A stretch of 64,000 nt of DNA from Insolitispirillum peregrinum (GTDB taxonomy: Bacteria > Pseudomonadota > Alphaproteobacteria > Rhodospirillales > Rhodospirillaceae), in assembly GCF_042665255.1 (NCBI RefSeq), contig NZ_JBHTCD010000014.1, one strand, 5' to 3'. Numbering within the stretch: the first letter of the stretch is position 1; every line of letters starts with the position of its first letter. The notes under the pieces are model-generated. The model did no database searches, was not told the origin of the DNA, and worked only from the letters and a program-made list of their open reading frames with translations. A program made the translations under genes and the position numbers. Of the stretch, positions 8,634-16,695 are shown piece by piece.

Positions 8634-8907
8634 CGGAACGGGGCTCCAAAAGCTGAAAAAAAAGACTGATGAAGAGTCTCTGGCAACCGTCATGCCACCG
8701 TAACCCCATATAAAGCGAGGCATGGCTTCGCTTTCGGTAAAGCAAAGGTCCATGAGCATTTTTTATGCACCGCGCTGCCCAGCAAAAAGGCTATGCACCG
8801 CCACGGAATTTACGAATTTAGGGATGCTTCGCCCGGTCGCATAGTTTGTCCCACAGTCTGGTCCGTCCGCCAGTTACGGCGCCGGGGACACAGAACGGGG
8901 CAAACAG

Positions 8908-11001
8908 ATGTCACGCGATCCTCGCTATGATTGTCTTTTCGAACCGGTCCGCATCGGGCCGGTGACGGCTAAAAACCGCTTTTATCAGGTGCCTCACTGC
9001 AACGGGATGGGCTACCGCGATGCCTCCGGGCTGGCGGCGATGCGGGCGATCAAGGCGCAGGGTGGCTGGGCGGTGGTCTGTACCGAACAGACCGAAATCC
9101 ATCCGACCTCGGATATCAGCCCGTTCATTGAACTGCGGGCGTGGAGCGATCAGGACCTGCCGATGCTGGCGCGGGTGGCCGATGGCGTCCATGCCCACGG
9201 GGCACTGGCCGGATTGCAGTTGTGCCATAACGGCATGAACAGCCCGAATCTGACCTCACGCGAAATTCCGCTGGGGCCGGTTGATCTGCCGGTGGCGACC
9301 TTCAGCAATGACCCGGTGCAGGCGCGGGCGATGGACAAGCGCGACATTGCCGATTTGCGCCACTGGCACCGGCAGGCAGCCTTGCGCGCCCGCCGGGCTG
9401 ACTATGACATCGTCTATGTCTATGCTGGCAAGCTGTTCGGCGGGCCGATGTTCTTCCTGTCGCGGCGCTACAACACCCGCAGCGACGAGTACGGCGGCAG
9501 TCTGGAAAACCGTGCCCGCCTGCTGCGCGAGCTGCTGGAAGACACCAAAGAGGCGGTCGGTGACCGCTGTGCGGTGGCTTGCCGGATTTCGGTGGACGAG
9601 CTGATGGGGCCTGAGGGTCTGCACCGCGCCGAAGCCGAAGACCTGATTGGCCTGCTGGGCGAAATCCCCGACCTGTGGGATCTGACCCTGTCGGGGTGGG
9701 AAAACGACAGCCAGACCTCGCGCTTTTCCCCCGAGGCCTATCAGGAGCCGTTCGTTCACACCATCAAACAGTTCACCTCCAAACCAGTGGTCGGCGTGGG
9801 CCGCTTTACCTCGCCCGATACCATGGTGCGGATGGTGCGACAGGGGATTCTTGATCTGGTGGGGGCGGCGCGACCGTCAATTGCCGATCCCTTTTTGCCC
9901 AAAAAGCTGGAAGAGGGGCGGCTGGACGAGATTCGCGAGTGCATCGGCTGCAACATCTGTGTGTCGGGCGACTTTACCGCCTCGCCGTCGCGCTGCACGC
10001 AAAACCCGTCGATGGGCGAGGAATGGCGGCGCGGCTGGCACCCGGAATACATCCGCCCGAAACAGTCCGATGACAGCGTGCTGGTGGTCGGCTCCGGTCC
10101 GGCAGGGCTGGAGGCGGCGATGATGCTCAGTCGGCGCGGCCATGCGGTCAGTCTGGCCGAAGCCGGGGAAACGCTGGGCGGGCGGGTGACACGCGAACGG
10201 ACCCTGCCGGGGCTGGCGGCGTGGGGGCGGGTGGTTGATTACCGCCAGCAGCAAATCCTGACCGACAGCCGGATTGACCTGTTCCGTTCCAGCCCGTTGA
10301 CCGCCGATACCCTGCTGGAATTTGGTGCCGCACGGGTGGTGCTGGCCACCGGTTCCCGCTGGCGGGCCGATGGGGTCGGGCGGCGGGTGCTGGCGCCGGT
10401 TCCGCAGCCTGCGGGCTATCGGGTGCTGACCCCCGACGACCTGATGGACGGCGTTCTGCCCGCAACATCATCGGTGATCGTCTATGACGACGACCATTAT
10501 TACATGGCCGGGGTGCTGGCCGAGATGCTGGCGCTGAAGGGCTATCAGGTGAGCTATGTCACCCCCGCCGCCGAAGCGTCGAGCTGGATGCATGCCACCA
10601 TGGAGCAACACCGGGTGCAGGCCCGTCTGCTGGAACTGGGGGTGAGCATCATCCCCCATCGCATCCTGCGGACGATCACCCCCGACGGCATCGAGGCCAC
10701 CTGTGCCTTTACCGGGCAGGTCCACCAGATTGCTGGCGGCAGTCTGGTCAGCGTCACCGCCCGTTTGCCGAACACCTCCCTGATGCAGGAGATGCAGGCG
10801 CGGCAGGCCGAATGGGCCGACGCCGGGATCAAGGGCGTATCGCTGATTGGCGATGCGCTGGCACCGGGGACCATTGCCGCCGCTGTTTTTGCCGGGCGGC
10901 GTTATGCCGAAGAGCTGGATGCACCGCCACGGGCTGACGGCTTGCCATTCCGGCGCGAAGTCACCGGTCTGGCCGTGGACTACCAGATTCCGGGTCTGTG
11001 A
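8908..11001 (+). CDS. Histamine/trimethylamine dehydrogenase-type iron-sulfur flavoprotein, copy 1
   Basis: The 697-residue protein has the trimethylamine dehydrogenase layout: an N-terminal FMN TIM barrel, one [4Fe-4S] cluster, then ADP- and NAD-type Rossmann folds. The cysteine forming 6-S-cysteinyl-FMN is Cys31 (VPHCNGMG). Cluster ligands are Cys345, Cys348, Cys351 and Cys363 (CIGCNIC...RC). The dinucleotide fold begins at LVVGSGPAGLEA. The aromatic bowl of trimethylamine dehydrogenase (Tyr60, Trp264, Trp355) reads Gln61, Trp264 and Asp355 here. As I recall, this is the Gln/Trp/Asp set of histamine dehydrogenase. A primary or heterocyclic amine is therefore a more likely substrate than trimethylamine. 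Electrons would go to an electron-transfer flavoprotein, not encoded here. It has a close paralogue at 28906. Confidence 0.88.
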   Translation: MSRDPRYDCLFEPVRIGPVTAKNRFYQVPHCNGMGYRDASGLAAMRAIKAQGGWAVVCTEQTEIHPTSDISPFIELRAWSDQDLPMLARVADGVHAHGALAGLQLCHNGMNSPNLTSREIPLGPVDLPVATFSNDPVQARAMDKRDIADLRHWHRQAALRARRADYDIVYVYAGKLFGGPMFFLSRRYNTRSDEYGGSLENRARLLRELLEDTKEAVGDRCAVACRISVDELMGPEGLHRAEAEDLIGLLGEIPDLWDLTLSGWENDSQTSRFSPEAYQEPFVHTIKQFTSKPVVGVGRFTSPDTMVRMVRQGILDLVGAARPSIADPFLPKKLEEGRLDEIRECIGCNICVSGDFTASPSRCTQNPSMGEEWRRGWHPEYIRPKQSDDSVLVVGSGPAGLEAAMMLSRRGHAVSLAEAGETLGGRVTRERTLPGLAAWGRVVDYRQQQILTDSRIDLFRSSPLTADTLLEFGAARVVLATGSRWRADGVGRRVLAPVPQPAGYRVLTPDDLMDGVLPATSSVIVYDDDHYYMAGVLAEMLALKGYQVSYVTPAAEASSWMHATMEQHRVQARLLELGVSIIPHRILRTITPDGIEATCAFTGQVHQIAGGSLVSVTARLPNTSLMQEMQARQAEWADAGIKGVSLIGDALAPGTIAAAVFAGRRYAEELDAPPRADGLPFRREVTGLAVDYQIPGL

Positions 11002-11035
11002 GCGGGATCAGATCACACTAGTGCCTTGTCTTTTA

Positions 11036-11080
11036 AGCAAATACGTCGTTGCAGATGAACCCATCTGCTCGGGATTTGCT
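11036..11080. repeat. Intergenic palindromic element
   Basis: Nested inverted repeat: AGCAAAT ... GCAGATG AAC CCATCTGC ... ATTTGCT, followed by CTAGG. The GCTCTAGG ending is also seen at the end of the 13.96-kb repeat, suggesting one family of short mobile palindromes. Confidence 0.6.
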
Positions 11081-11114
11081 CTAGGGTAACACCACCATCC
11101 AATGGAGCACGGGA

Positions 11115-12122
11115 ATGAAAAAGGGCTTTTTTCGCAAGGCGTTGCTGAACACGGTTCTGGGGACGGCACTGGCGGCGGTGCTGGGCGTTGCCGCCGGGGC
11201 GTCGGCCGAGGCCGGGACCATTTCGCTGGGGCATACCACCTGGGTGGGCTATGGGCCGCTGTATCTGGCGCGCGACCTTGGCTATTTCAAGGAACAGGGC
11301 CTTGACCTTGATTTGCAGGTGATCGAGGAAGCCTCGCTGTACATGGCGGCGGCAGCTTCGGGCAAGCTGTCCGGTTCGGCTTCGACCATTGACGAAATCC
11401 TGAAATACCGCTCGCCGGATTTCTGCTTCAAGGCGGTGGTGGCGCTGGATGAAAGCTATGGCGGTGACGGGCTGGTGGTCAGCAGCGACATTACCTCGCT
11501 GGCCCAGTTGAAGGGCAAGACGGTGGCCCTCAACGAAGGCTCGACCTCGGAATTCTGGCTGTCCTATGTGCTGGGGCAGAACGGCCTGTCGCTGAAGGAT
11601 ATCGAAATCTCCAACATGAGCGCCGATGACGCGGCGGCGGCCTTTATCGCCAAGCGGGTACCGGCAGCGGTGACGTGGGAACCGAACCTGACCAACGTCC
11701 GCAAGGGCAATCATGGCAAGGTGCTGGCTGACAGCTCGTCAACGCCGGGGGTGATTGTCGATGTGGTGGCTTTGGGCTGCGAAGTGATCGAGAAGCAGCC
11801 GAAGGATGTGGCGGCGCTGGTCAACGGGCTGGCAAAGGCCAATGCCTTCATCAAGGCCAACCCGGAAAAGGCCTATGAAATCATGGCCAAGGGCGTGGGC
11901 GGCTATCTCAAGGACCCCAAGGACTTTGCCGAAAGCGCCAAGGGCGTGCGGTTCTATGACGCTGACACCAACAAGGTCTATCTCGGCACCGCAGCGGCTC
12001 CCGGTCCGATTGCCGAGCTGATCAAAAGCGCCGATGCCACCTGGTCCACCCTCGGCAAGACCCGGATGAAGGTCGATTACGCCGCCATGGTGGACCCGAC
12101 ATTCGTCACCGCCCAGCCCTGA
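11115..12122 (+). CDS. NMT1/SsuA-type ABC transporter substrate-binding protein
   Basis: A 335-residue periplasmic protein with a signal peptide (residues 1-34, cleavage after SAEA). The typical start of the mature fold is VGYGPLYLARDLGYFKEQGL. This family binds nitrate, taurine, alkanesulfonates, aromatic acids or thiamine pyrimidine precursors. The ligand cannot be read from sequence. It is the first gene of a full importer with the permease at 12187 and ATPase at 13142, downstream of the amine dehydrogenase. A stem-loop after the stop probably raises its level over the membrane parts. Likely role: uptake of the island's substrate or a related compound. Confidence 0.88.
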   Translation: MKKGFFRKALLNTVLGTALAAVLGVAAGASAEAGTISLGHTTWVGYGPLYLARDLGYFKEQGLDLDLQVIEEASLYMAAAASGKLSGSASTIDEILKYRSPDFCFKAVVALDESYGGDGLVVSSDITSLAQLKGKTVALNEGSTSEFWLSYVLGQNGLSLKDIEISNMSADDAAAAFIAKRVPAAVTWEPNLTNVRKGNHGKVLADSSSTPGVIVDVVALGCEVIEKQPKDVAALVNGLAKANAFIKANPEKAYEIMAKGVGGYLKDPKDFAESAKGVRFYDADTNKVYLGTAAAPGPIAELIKSADATWSTLGKTRMKVDYAAMVDPTFVTAQP

Positions 12123-12138
12123 TACCCCCCCTGTTACC

Positions 12139-12168
12139 GGCCCGTGCTCTTGCTGCAAGAGCCGGGCC
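12139..12168 (+). other. Intercistronic stem-loop after the binding-protein gene
   Basis: GGCCCG-T-GCTCTTG pairs with CAAGAGC-CGGGCC around a 3-base loop, with no T-run behind it. Such structures in ABC operons usually stabilise the upstream mRNA or partly attenuate transcription so that binding protein exceeds permease. Function is inferred. Confidence 0.6.
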
Positions 12169-12186
12169 CTGTTGCGGAGATCTCCG

Positions 12187-12990
12187 ATGGCCAACCGCCG
12201 GTCGCTTGTCCAACGTTGCCTGACCCCGATGACCGTGCTGCCCCGTTCGACGATGGTGGTGGTTGGTGTGGTGATGTGGGCGCTGTTTTTCCTGATCTGG
12301 GTCGGCCTGAGCAACGGCGGTGTGGTGCCACCGATGTTCCTGCCGACCCCGACCGCTGTTCTGCATACCGGCTGGGAGCTGTTGCAGAACGGCACCCTGC
12401 CGATGCACATCTGGGCCAGTGCGCGGGTGGTGCTGACCGGCTTCATCCTGTCGTCGCTGCTGGCGATTCCGCTGGGGTTGCTGATGGGCACCTTTCCGGT
12501 GGTGCAGGCGATGCTGGAACCGATCGTCAATTTCATCCGCTATCTGCCGGTGACCGCCTTTGTGCCGCTGTTCATCCTGTGGATCGGCATCGGCGAAGAA
12601 CAGCGGGTGGCGGTGATCCTGTTCGGCACCTTTTTCCAGCAGTTGATCATGTTTTCCGACGTCGCCCGGCAGGTGCCGCGTGATCTGCTGAACGCCGCCT
12701 ATACGCTGGGGGCAACGCGGGCCAGCGTCACCTGGCAGGTGCTGGCTCCGGCGTCGCTGCCCGGCGTGCTGGATGCCCTGCGCGTTACCATGGGCTGGGC
12801 GTGGACCTATCTGGTGGTGGCCGAGCTGGTCGCCGCCTCCAGCGGGCTGGGCTACATCAGCCTGAAAGCCATGCGCGGGTTCCAGGTCGATGTGATTTTC
12901 CTCGCCATTGCCATCATCGGCGCGCTGGGGCTGGTGACCGATCAGGCGTTCCGCTTCCTGCGGCTGAAGGTCGCCGGTTGGGCGCAGTGA
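12187..12990 (+). CDS. ABC transporter permease (SsuC/TauC type)
   Basis: A 267-residue inner-membrane permease with six predicted helices. The BPD-transport EAA loop is near residues 165-185 (AAYTLGATRASVTWQVLAPASLPG). It is the membrane partner of the binding protein at 11115 and the ATPase at 13142. The start is taken at 12187 (MANRRSL), preceded by GGAG. An in-frame ATG 15 bases upstream sits inside the stem-loop and ribosome-binding-site area. Confidence 0.9.
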   Translation: MANRRSLVQRCLTPMTVLPRSTMVVVGVVMWALFFLIWVGLSNGGVVPPMFLPTPTAVLHTGWELLQNGTLPMHIWASARVVLTGFILSSLLAIPLGLLMGTFPVVQAMLEPIVNFIRYLPVTAFVPLFILWIGIGEEQRVAVILFGTFFQQLIMFSDVARQVPRDLLNAAYTLGATRASVTWQVLAPASLPGVLDALRVTMGWAWTYLVVAELVAASSGLGYISLKAMRGFQVDVIFLAIAIIGALGLVTDQAFRFLRLKVAGWAQ

Positions 12991-13037
12991 TCCTTTCCCG
13001 CCCGTTTTTCCCTTTCGCAGGACCGCCCAACGCCAGA

Positions 13038-13085
13038 GCATTTTCCGGGCCGTTGACCGTCTCCGGTCAACGGTTCGGAAAATGC
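13038..13085. repeat. Intergenic palindrome, 48 bp
   Basis: GCATTTTCCG-GG-CCGTTGACCG, then TCTC, then CGGTCAACGG-TT-CGGAAAATGC: two 10-bp perfect arms on each side with a 2-base mismatch. A smaller hairpin GAGCG-TTTT-CGCTC follows at about 13100-13113. It lies between the permease and ATPase genes of one operon. Likely a mobile palindromic unit that could also process the mRNA. Confidence 0.7.
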
Positions 13086-13141
13086 GGCACTCAAAACGGA
13101 GAGCGTTTTCGCTCGGTGTGAAAACACTCATGGAGAACACC

Positions 13142-13960
13142 ATGCATCTTTCCCCGTCGTCTTCCCGTGTGTCAGCCTCTGCGGCTGCGGCCCCCAAGCT
13201 GAGAGTGGAGGGCGTTTCCCTGCACTACCCCGATGGCAAGGGCAGCCATGTGGTGGCGCTCGACGATGTGTCGTTCGATGTGCCGGAAAAGCAGTTTGCG
13301 GTGCTGGTCGGGCCGTCGGGCTGTGGCAAGTCGAGTCTGCTGTATCTGGCGGCGGGGCTGAATGATGTCACCTCGGGCGAGATCCTGCTTGATGGCAAGC
13401 CAGTCCACGGGCCGGGGCCGGACCGCGGGATGGTGTTTCAGGGCTATACCCTGTTCCCGTGGCTGAACGTGCGCGAGAACATCGCATTCGGCCTGAAGCG
13501 CAAAGGCATTCCCGCCGCCGAGCGGCGCGAGATTGTTGACCACTATCTCGATGAGGTCGGGTTGAGCAAATTCGCCGACAGCTATTCGCGCCACCTGTCC
13601 GGCGGCATGAAACAGCGGGTGGCGATTGCCCGCGCGCTGGCCAATGACCCGCAGGTGCTGCTGATGGACGAACCGTTCGGCGCGCTGGACAGCCAGACCC
13701 GTCTGCAAATGCAAAAGCTGTTGTTGCGGGTGTGGGAGAAGTCGCACAAGACGGTGCTGTTCGTCACCCACGACATTGACGAAGCGATTCTGCTGGGCGA
13801 CCGGGTGCTGGTGATGAGCGCCCGTCCGGGGCGGATTGCCCGTGAACTGACGGTACCGATTGCCCATCCGCGCAGCATGGATCAGGTGATGGAACCGGAG
13901 TTCATCGCCCTGAAGCGGCAGATTCTCGACCTGCTGCACCCGACGCAAGACGTCGAATAG
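13142..13960 (+). CDS. ABC transporter ATP-binding protein (SsuB/TauB type)
   Basis: A 272-residue ATPase with Walker A GPSGCGKSSLL, Q-loop FQGYTLFPW, signature HLSGGMKQRVAIARAL, Walker B LLMDEPFGAL and switch His in FVTHDIDEAI. The EAI motif after the switch His is typical of the nitrate/sulfonate/taurine group. The start is set at 13142 (MHLSPSS), which has a GGAG six bases upstream. An ATG at 13130 lacks one, and one at 13082 lies inside the palindrome region. The gene ends directly at a repeat element (13962). Confidence 0.92.
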   Translation: MHLSPSSSRVSASAAAAPKLRVEGVSLHYPDGKGSHVVALDDVSFDVPEKQFAVLVGPSGCGKSSLLYLAAGLNDVTSGEILLDGKPVHGPGPDRGMVFQGYTLFPWLNVRENIAFGLKRKGIPAAERREIVDHYLDEVGLSKFADSYSRHLSGGMKQRVAIARALANDPQVLLMDEPFGALDSQTRLQMQKLLLRVWEKSHKTVLFVTHDIDEAILLGDRVLVMSARPGRIARELTVPIAHPRSMDQVMEPEFIALKRQILDLLHPTQDVE

Positions 13961-13961
13961 A

Positions 13962-14061
13962 GCATTGTGCGAAAAGTGGGAACCGGTTTTCGCAAAAACA
14001 ATGCAATAGAACAGAAGGTTAGACCAGCGTGCCTGCGTCCGGTTTAACGCACGCTGCTCTA
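13962..14061. repeat. Composite palindromic repeat, copy A
   Basis: The first palindrome, 13962-14004, has outer arms GCATTGT/ACAATGC, inner arms GCGAAAA/TTTTCGC and centre ACCGGT. The second, 14020-14061, reads TAGACCAGCGTGC ... GCACGCTGCTCTA. The same two-part element occurs at 40881-40980, and the first half in part at 44257. It occupies the gap between the ABC ATPase and the HpaB-type gene. Confidence 0.85.
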
Positions 14062-14079
14062 GGCAGAAGGGGGCTGGCG

Positions 14080-15567
14080 ATGATCCGCACCGGAGAACAG
14101 TACCGCGAATCGATCCGCGATGGCCGCGAGGTGTCGATCAATGGCGAGGTGGTGCGCGATGTTCCCTCACACCCGATGTTCAAGCCGCTGGTCGATATCC
14201 GCGCCCGTATTTATGACATGCAGCATGATCCGGCCCATGCCCACCTGATGACCTATCAGGAAGGCGACGAAACCAGCGCCATCGCCAACCGGCTGCCGCT
14301 GGTGCAGGCCGACTGGTGGGACAAGCGGCGGGCCACCGATGCCATTCTGGATACCGTCGGCGGGGTGGTGACGCGGGTCGGCGATGAAACGGTTGGCGAG
14401 ATGTGGTCGCTGTTCGACGGGCAGGACATCCTGAACGATGTCGACCCCCAGTTCGCCCGCAACATTCGTGACCACATTCATCATGTCCTGCACCGCGACC
14501 CGTTCCATGTGTCGGCCAATACCGACCCCAAGGGCGACCGCTCGCGGCCTCCGTATGAGCAGGACCCGGACATGCTGTTGCATGTGGTGCGGGAAACCGA
14601 TGCCGGGCTGGTGGTGCGCGGGGCAAAGTATGAAACGGCGGCGGCCTATGCCAATCAGGCCTTTACCAAGCCGACCATTGCCGACTGGGGCGATGCCGCC
14701 TGTTCCGATTACGCGCTGGGCTTTATCTGTGACCTGTCTTCCCCCGGCCTGAAATTCCTCTGCCGTACCGGCTTTGCCGGTCGGGGAGCGCCCGAGGATT
14801 ATCCGCTGTCCAGCCGCTTTGACGAGATCGAGTCGCTGGTGGTGTTCGATGACGTGCTGGTGCCGTGGGAAAACGTGCTGTTTTACCGCCATACCCGGGC
14901 GGCGCAGTTCATCCGCGCCACCTTGCACCGCTATTCGGCCTTTGCCTTTGTGCAGCGGTTGCTGAAGCAGGCCGACCTGCTGATCGGAACCGCGCTGCTG
15001 AGCGTGCGCCAGACCGGGCTGGAGGGGCGCAGCGCCGTGCAGGAAAAGCTGGCGCAACTGGCCGTCTACCGCGAAGGCATCCACGCCCATCTGACCGCTG
15101 CCATCACCCTGGGGGAACGCAGTCCGGCGGGCCTGCTGATGCCCAATCAGTCGTTACTGTATGCCGGGCGGGTGCTGGCCTGCGGGCAATTGCCGCAGAT
15201 GATGCACCTCGCCCGTGAACTGTGTGGCGGACAGGTGTGCCTGACCCCCGACGCGGCGGCGTTCCGCGATCCGGTCAGCGGGCCGTGGCTGCAAAAGTTC
15301 TATGCCACTGTGGCGGCTGATGCCGACGGGACCGGGGCCGAGAATCGCCGCCGTTTGCTGGCGCTGGCCCGTGACCTGCTCAATTCCGATTACGCCGGGC
15401 ACCGGTTGAGTTTTGCGCTGTTTGCCCAGTCTCCGCCGTTTGCCCATCTGGCGGCGGTCTATCGCAGCTTTGACTGGGATGGCCCGCTGGCCTTTGTCCG
15501 GCAGGCGGCGGGCCTTGCTTCCCCCTCTCCCTCTGACGAGGGATCATCCGTATCAGGAGATCACTGA
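14080..15567 (+). CDS. HpaB-family FADH2-dependent monooxygenase (two-component type)
   Basis: A 495-residue protein of the 4-hydroxyphenylacetate 3-hydroxylase/PvcC family, whose fold resembles acyl-CoA dehydrogenases. Recognisable parts are the N-terminal MIRTGEQYRESIRDGR, the middle FDEIESLVVFDDVLVPWENV, and a helical C-terminus with the family's CGGQ stretch (ELCGGQVCLTPD). Such enzymes use reduced flavin from a separate reductase to hydroxylate aromatic or heteroaromatic rings. No reductase gene is seen here. The start at 14080 follows an AAGGGGG site; an in-frame codon at 14029 lies inside the repeat. It is followed three bases later by a RidA-like gene. Substrate unknown; context suggests the ring of an imported or deaminated heterocycle. 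Confidence 0.87.
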   Translation: MIRTGEQYRESIRDGREVSINGEVVRDVPSHPMFKPLVDIRARIYDMQHDPAHAHLMTYQEGDETSAIANRLPLVQADWWDKRRATDAILDTVGGVVTRVGDETVGEMWSLFDGQDILNDVDPQFARNIRDHIHHVLHRDPFHVSANTDPKGDRSRPPYEQDPDMLLHVVRETDAGLVVRGAKYETAAAYANQAFTKPTIADWGDAACSDYALGFICDLSSPGLKFLCRTGFAGRGAPEDYPLSSRFDEIESLVVFDDVLVPWENVLFYRHTRAAQFIRATLHRYSAFAFVQRLLKQADLLIGTALLSVRQTGLEGRSAVQEKLAQLAVYREGIHAHLTAAITLGERSPAGLLMPNQSLLYAGRVLACGQLPQMMHLARELCGGQVCLTPDAAAFRDPVSGPWLQKFYATVAADADGTGAENRRRLLALARDLLNSDYAGHRLSFALFAQSPPFAHLAAVYRSFDWDGPLAFVRQAAGLASPSPSDEGSSVSGDH

Positions 15568-15570
15568 ATC

Positions 15571-15984
15571 ATGCGTCATACCCGCATCCGTATGTTCAAC
15601 ACCCGCGACACCTATCCGAACCAGAAGCTGGACAATGACCTGTGTCAGACGGTGGTTGCCAAGGGCAGCATGGTGTTCGTGCGCGGGCAGATCGGCCAAA
15701 ACCTCGATACCTCGGAAAGCGTGGCGATCGGCGATGCTGCCGGGCAGGCCGAACAGGCGATGCACAACATCCAGATGCTGCTGGCCGAGGCCGGGGCCGA
15801 GCTGGAAGACATCTGCAAGATCACCATCTATCTGACCGACCCGCGTTACCGCGAAGATGTCTATTGCACCGTTGGCCGCTGGCTGAAGGGTGTGTTCCCG
15901 GTGTCTACCGGGCTGGTGGTGTCGGCGCTGGCCCGCCCGGAATGGCTGGTGGAAATCGACGTCATTGCGGTGATCCCGGAATAA
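15571..15984 (+). CDS. RidA/YjgF-family protein lacking the canonical arginine
   Basis: A 137-residue Rid protein of chorismate-mutase-like trimer fold. Archetypal RidA hydrolyses reactive enamines/imines using an Arg in FPARSCVEV. Here the aligned stretch is FPVSTGLVVSAL, so that Arg is missing. The protein therefore belongs to another Rid subgroup, often found beside monooxygenases and amidohydrolases of heterocycle degradation. The start ATG at 15571 has AGGAGA upstream. It sits between the HpaB-type and DUF1028 genes and is surely co-transcribed. It may help hydrolyse an unstable ring-opened intermediate. Confidence 0.87.
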   Translation: MRHTRIRMFNTRDTYPNQKLDNDLCQTVVAKGSMVFVRGQIGQNLDTSESVAIGDAAGQAEQAMHNIQMLLAEAGAELEDICKITIYLTDPRYREDVYCTVGRWLKGVFPVSTGLVVSALARPEWLVEIDVIAVIPE

Positions 15985-16004
15985 CGCGCAAGGGAGGAAA
16001 GATC

Positions 16005-16685
16005 ATGACCTTTTCCGTTCTGGGCCGGTGTGGACGTACCGGCCAGATGGGGATGGCGATTTCATCGTCTTCCCCGGCGGTGGCGGCCCGCTGTGCGTGG
16101 GCCGAGGCCGGAGTCGGGGTGGTGGCAACGCAGAACATCACCGATCCCGCACTGGGGGCCAAAGGACTGGCGGCGATGGCGGGTGGTGCCGATGCCGGGC
16201 AGGCGTTGGCGCAACTGGTTGCCAGCGCGCCGTTCATCGACTATCGCCAACTGTTGTTGCTGGATGCAACCGGCCAGACGGCGCAGTTCTCCGGCACGCA
16301 GACGTTGGGAACGCACGCGGTGGCCGAAGGCGAGCAGGTGATCTGCGGCGGCAACATGCTGGCCAGTCCGATGGTTCCGGCGGCGATGGTGGCGGCGTTC
16401 GAGGCCGACCCGGACCTGCTGCTGCCGGAGCGTTTGCTGCGGGCGCTGGAGGCCGGACTGGCGGCGGGCGGCGAGGCCGGGCCGGTGCATTCCGCCGGGC
16501 TGTTGGTGGTGGATCAGGATTGCTGGCCGCTGGTCGAGCTGCGGGTGGACTGGCAGGATGACGCCCCGCTGGCTGCTGTGCGCAAAGCATGGCAGATTTA
16601 TCAGCCACAAATGACTGACTATGTGATGCGGGCCAAAGACCCTCGTCAGGCTCCCGGCTATGGCGTACCGGGGGATGACAGATGA
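16005..16685 (+). CDS. DUF1028 family protein (Ntn-hydrolase-like)
   Basis: A 226-residue protein beginning MTFSVLGRCGRTGQMGMAIS and containing AVAARCAWAEAGVGVVATQ and CGGNMLAS, the conserved blocks of DUF1028. The family is predicted to have an Ntn-hydrolase fold, although no reaction is firmly established to my knowledge. The start follows a strong AGGGAGGA site. It is often next to RidA-type genes in catabolic operons, as here. Possible role: hydrolysis of an amide formed after ring opening. It is followed directly by a LysR gene. Confidence 0.83.
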   Translation: MTFSVLGRCGRTGQMGMAISSSSPAVAARCAWAEAGVGVVATQNITDPALGAKGLAAMAGGADAGQALAQLVASAPFIDYRQLLLLDATGQTAQFSGTQTLGTHAVAEGEQVICGGNMLASPMVPAAMVAAFEADPDLLLPERLLRALEAGLAAGGEAGPVHSAGLLVVDQDCWPLVELRVDWQDDAPLAAVRKAWQIYQPQMTDYVMRAKDPRQAPGYGVPGDDR

Positions 16686-16695
16686 AAGACGGGCG

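Noticed and set aside
13962..14061. Insertion sequence
   Set aside because: Only about 100 bases, palindromic, with no transposase frame or target duplications seen.
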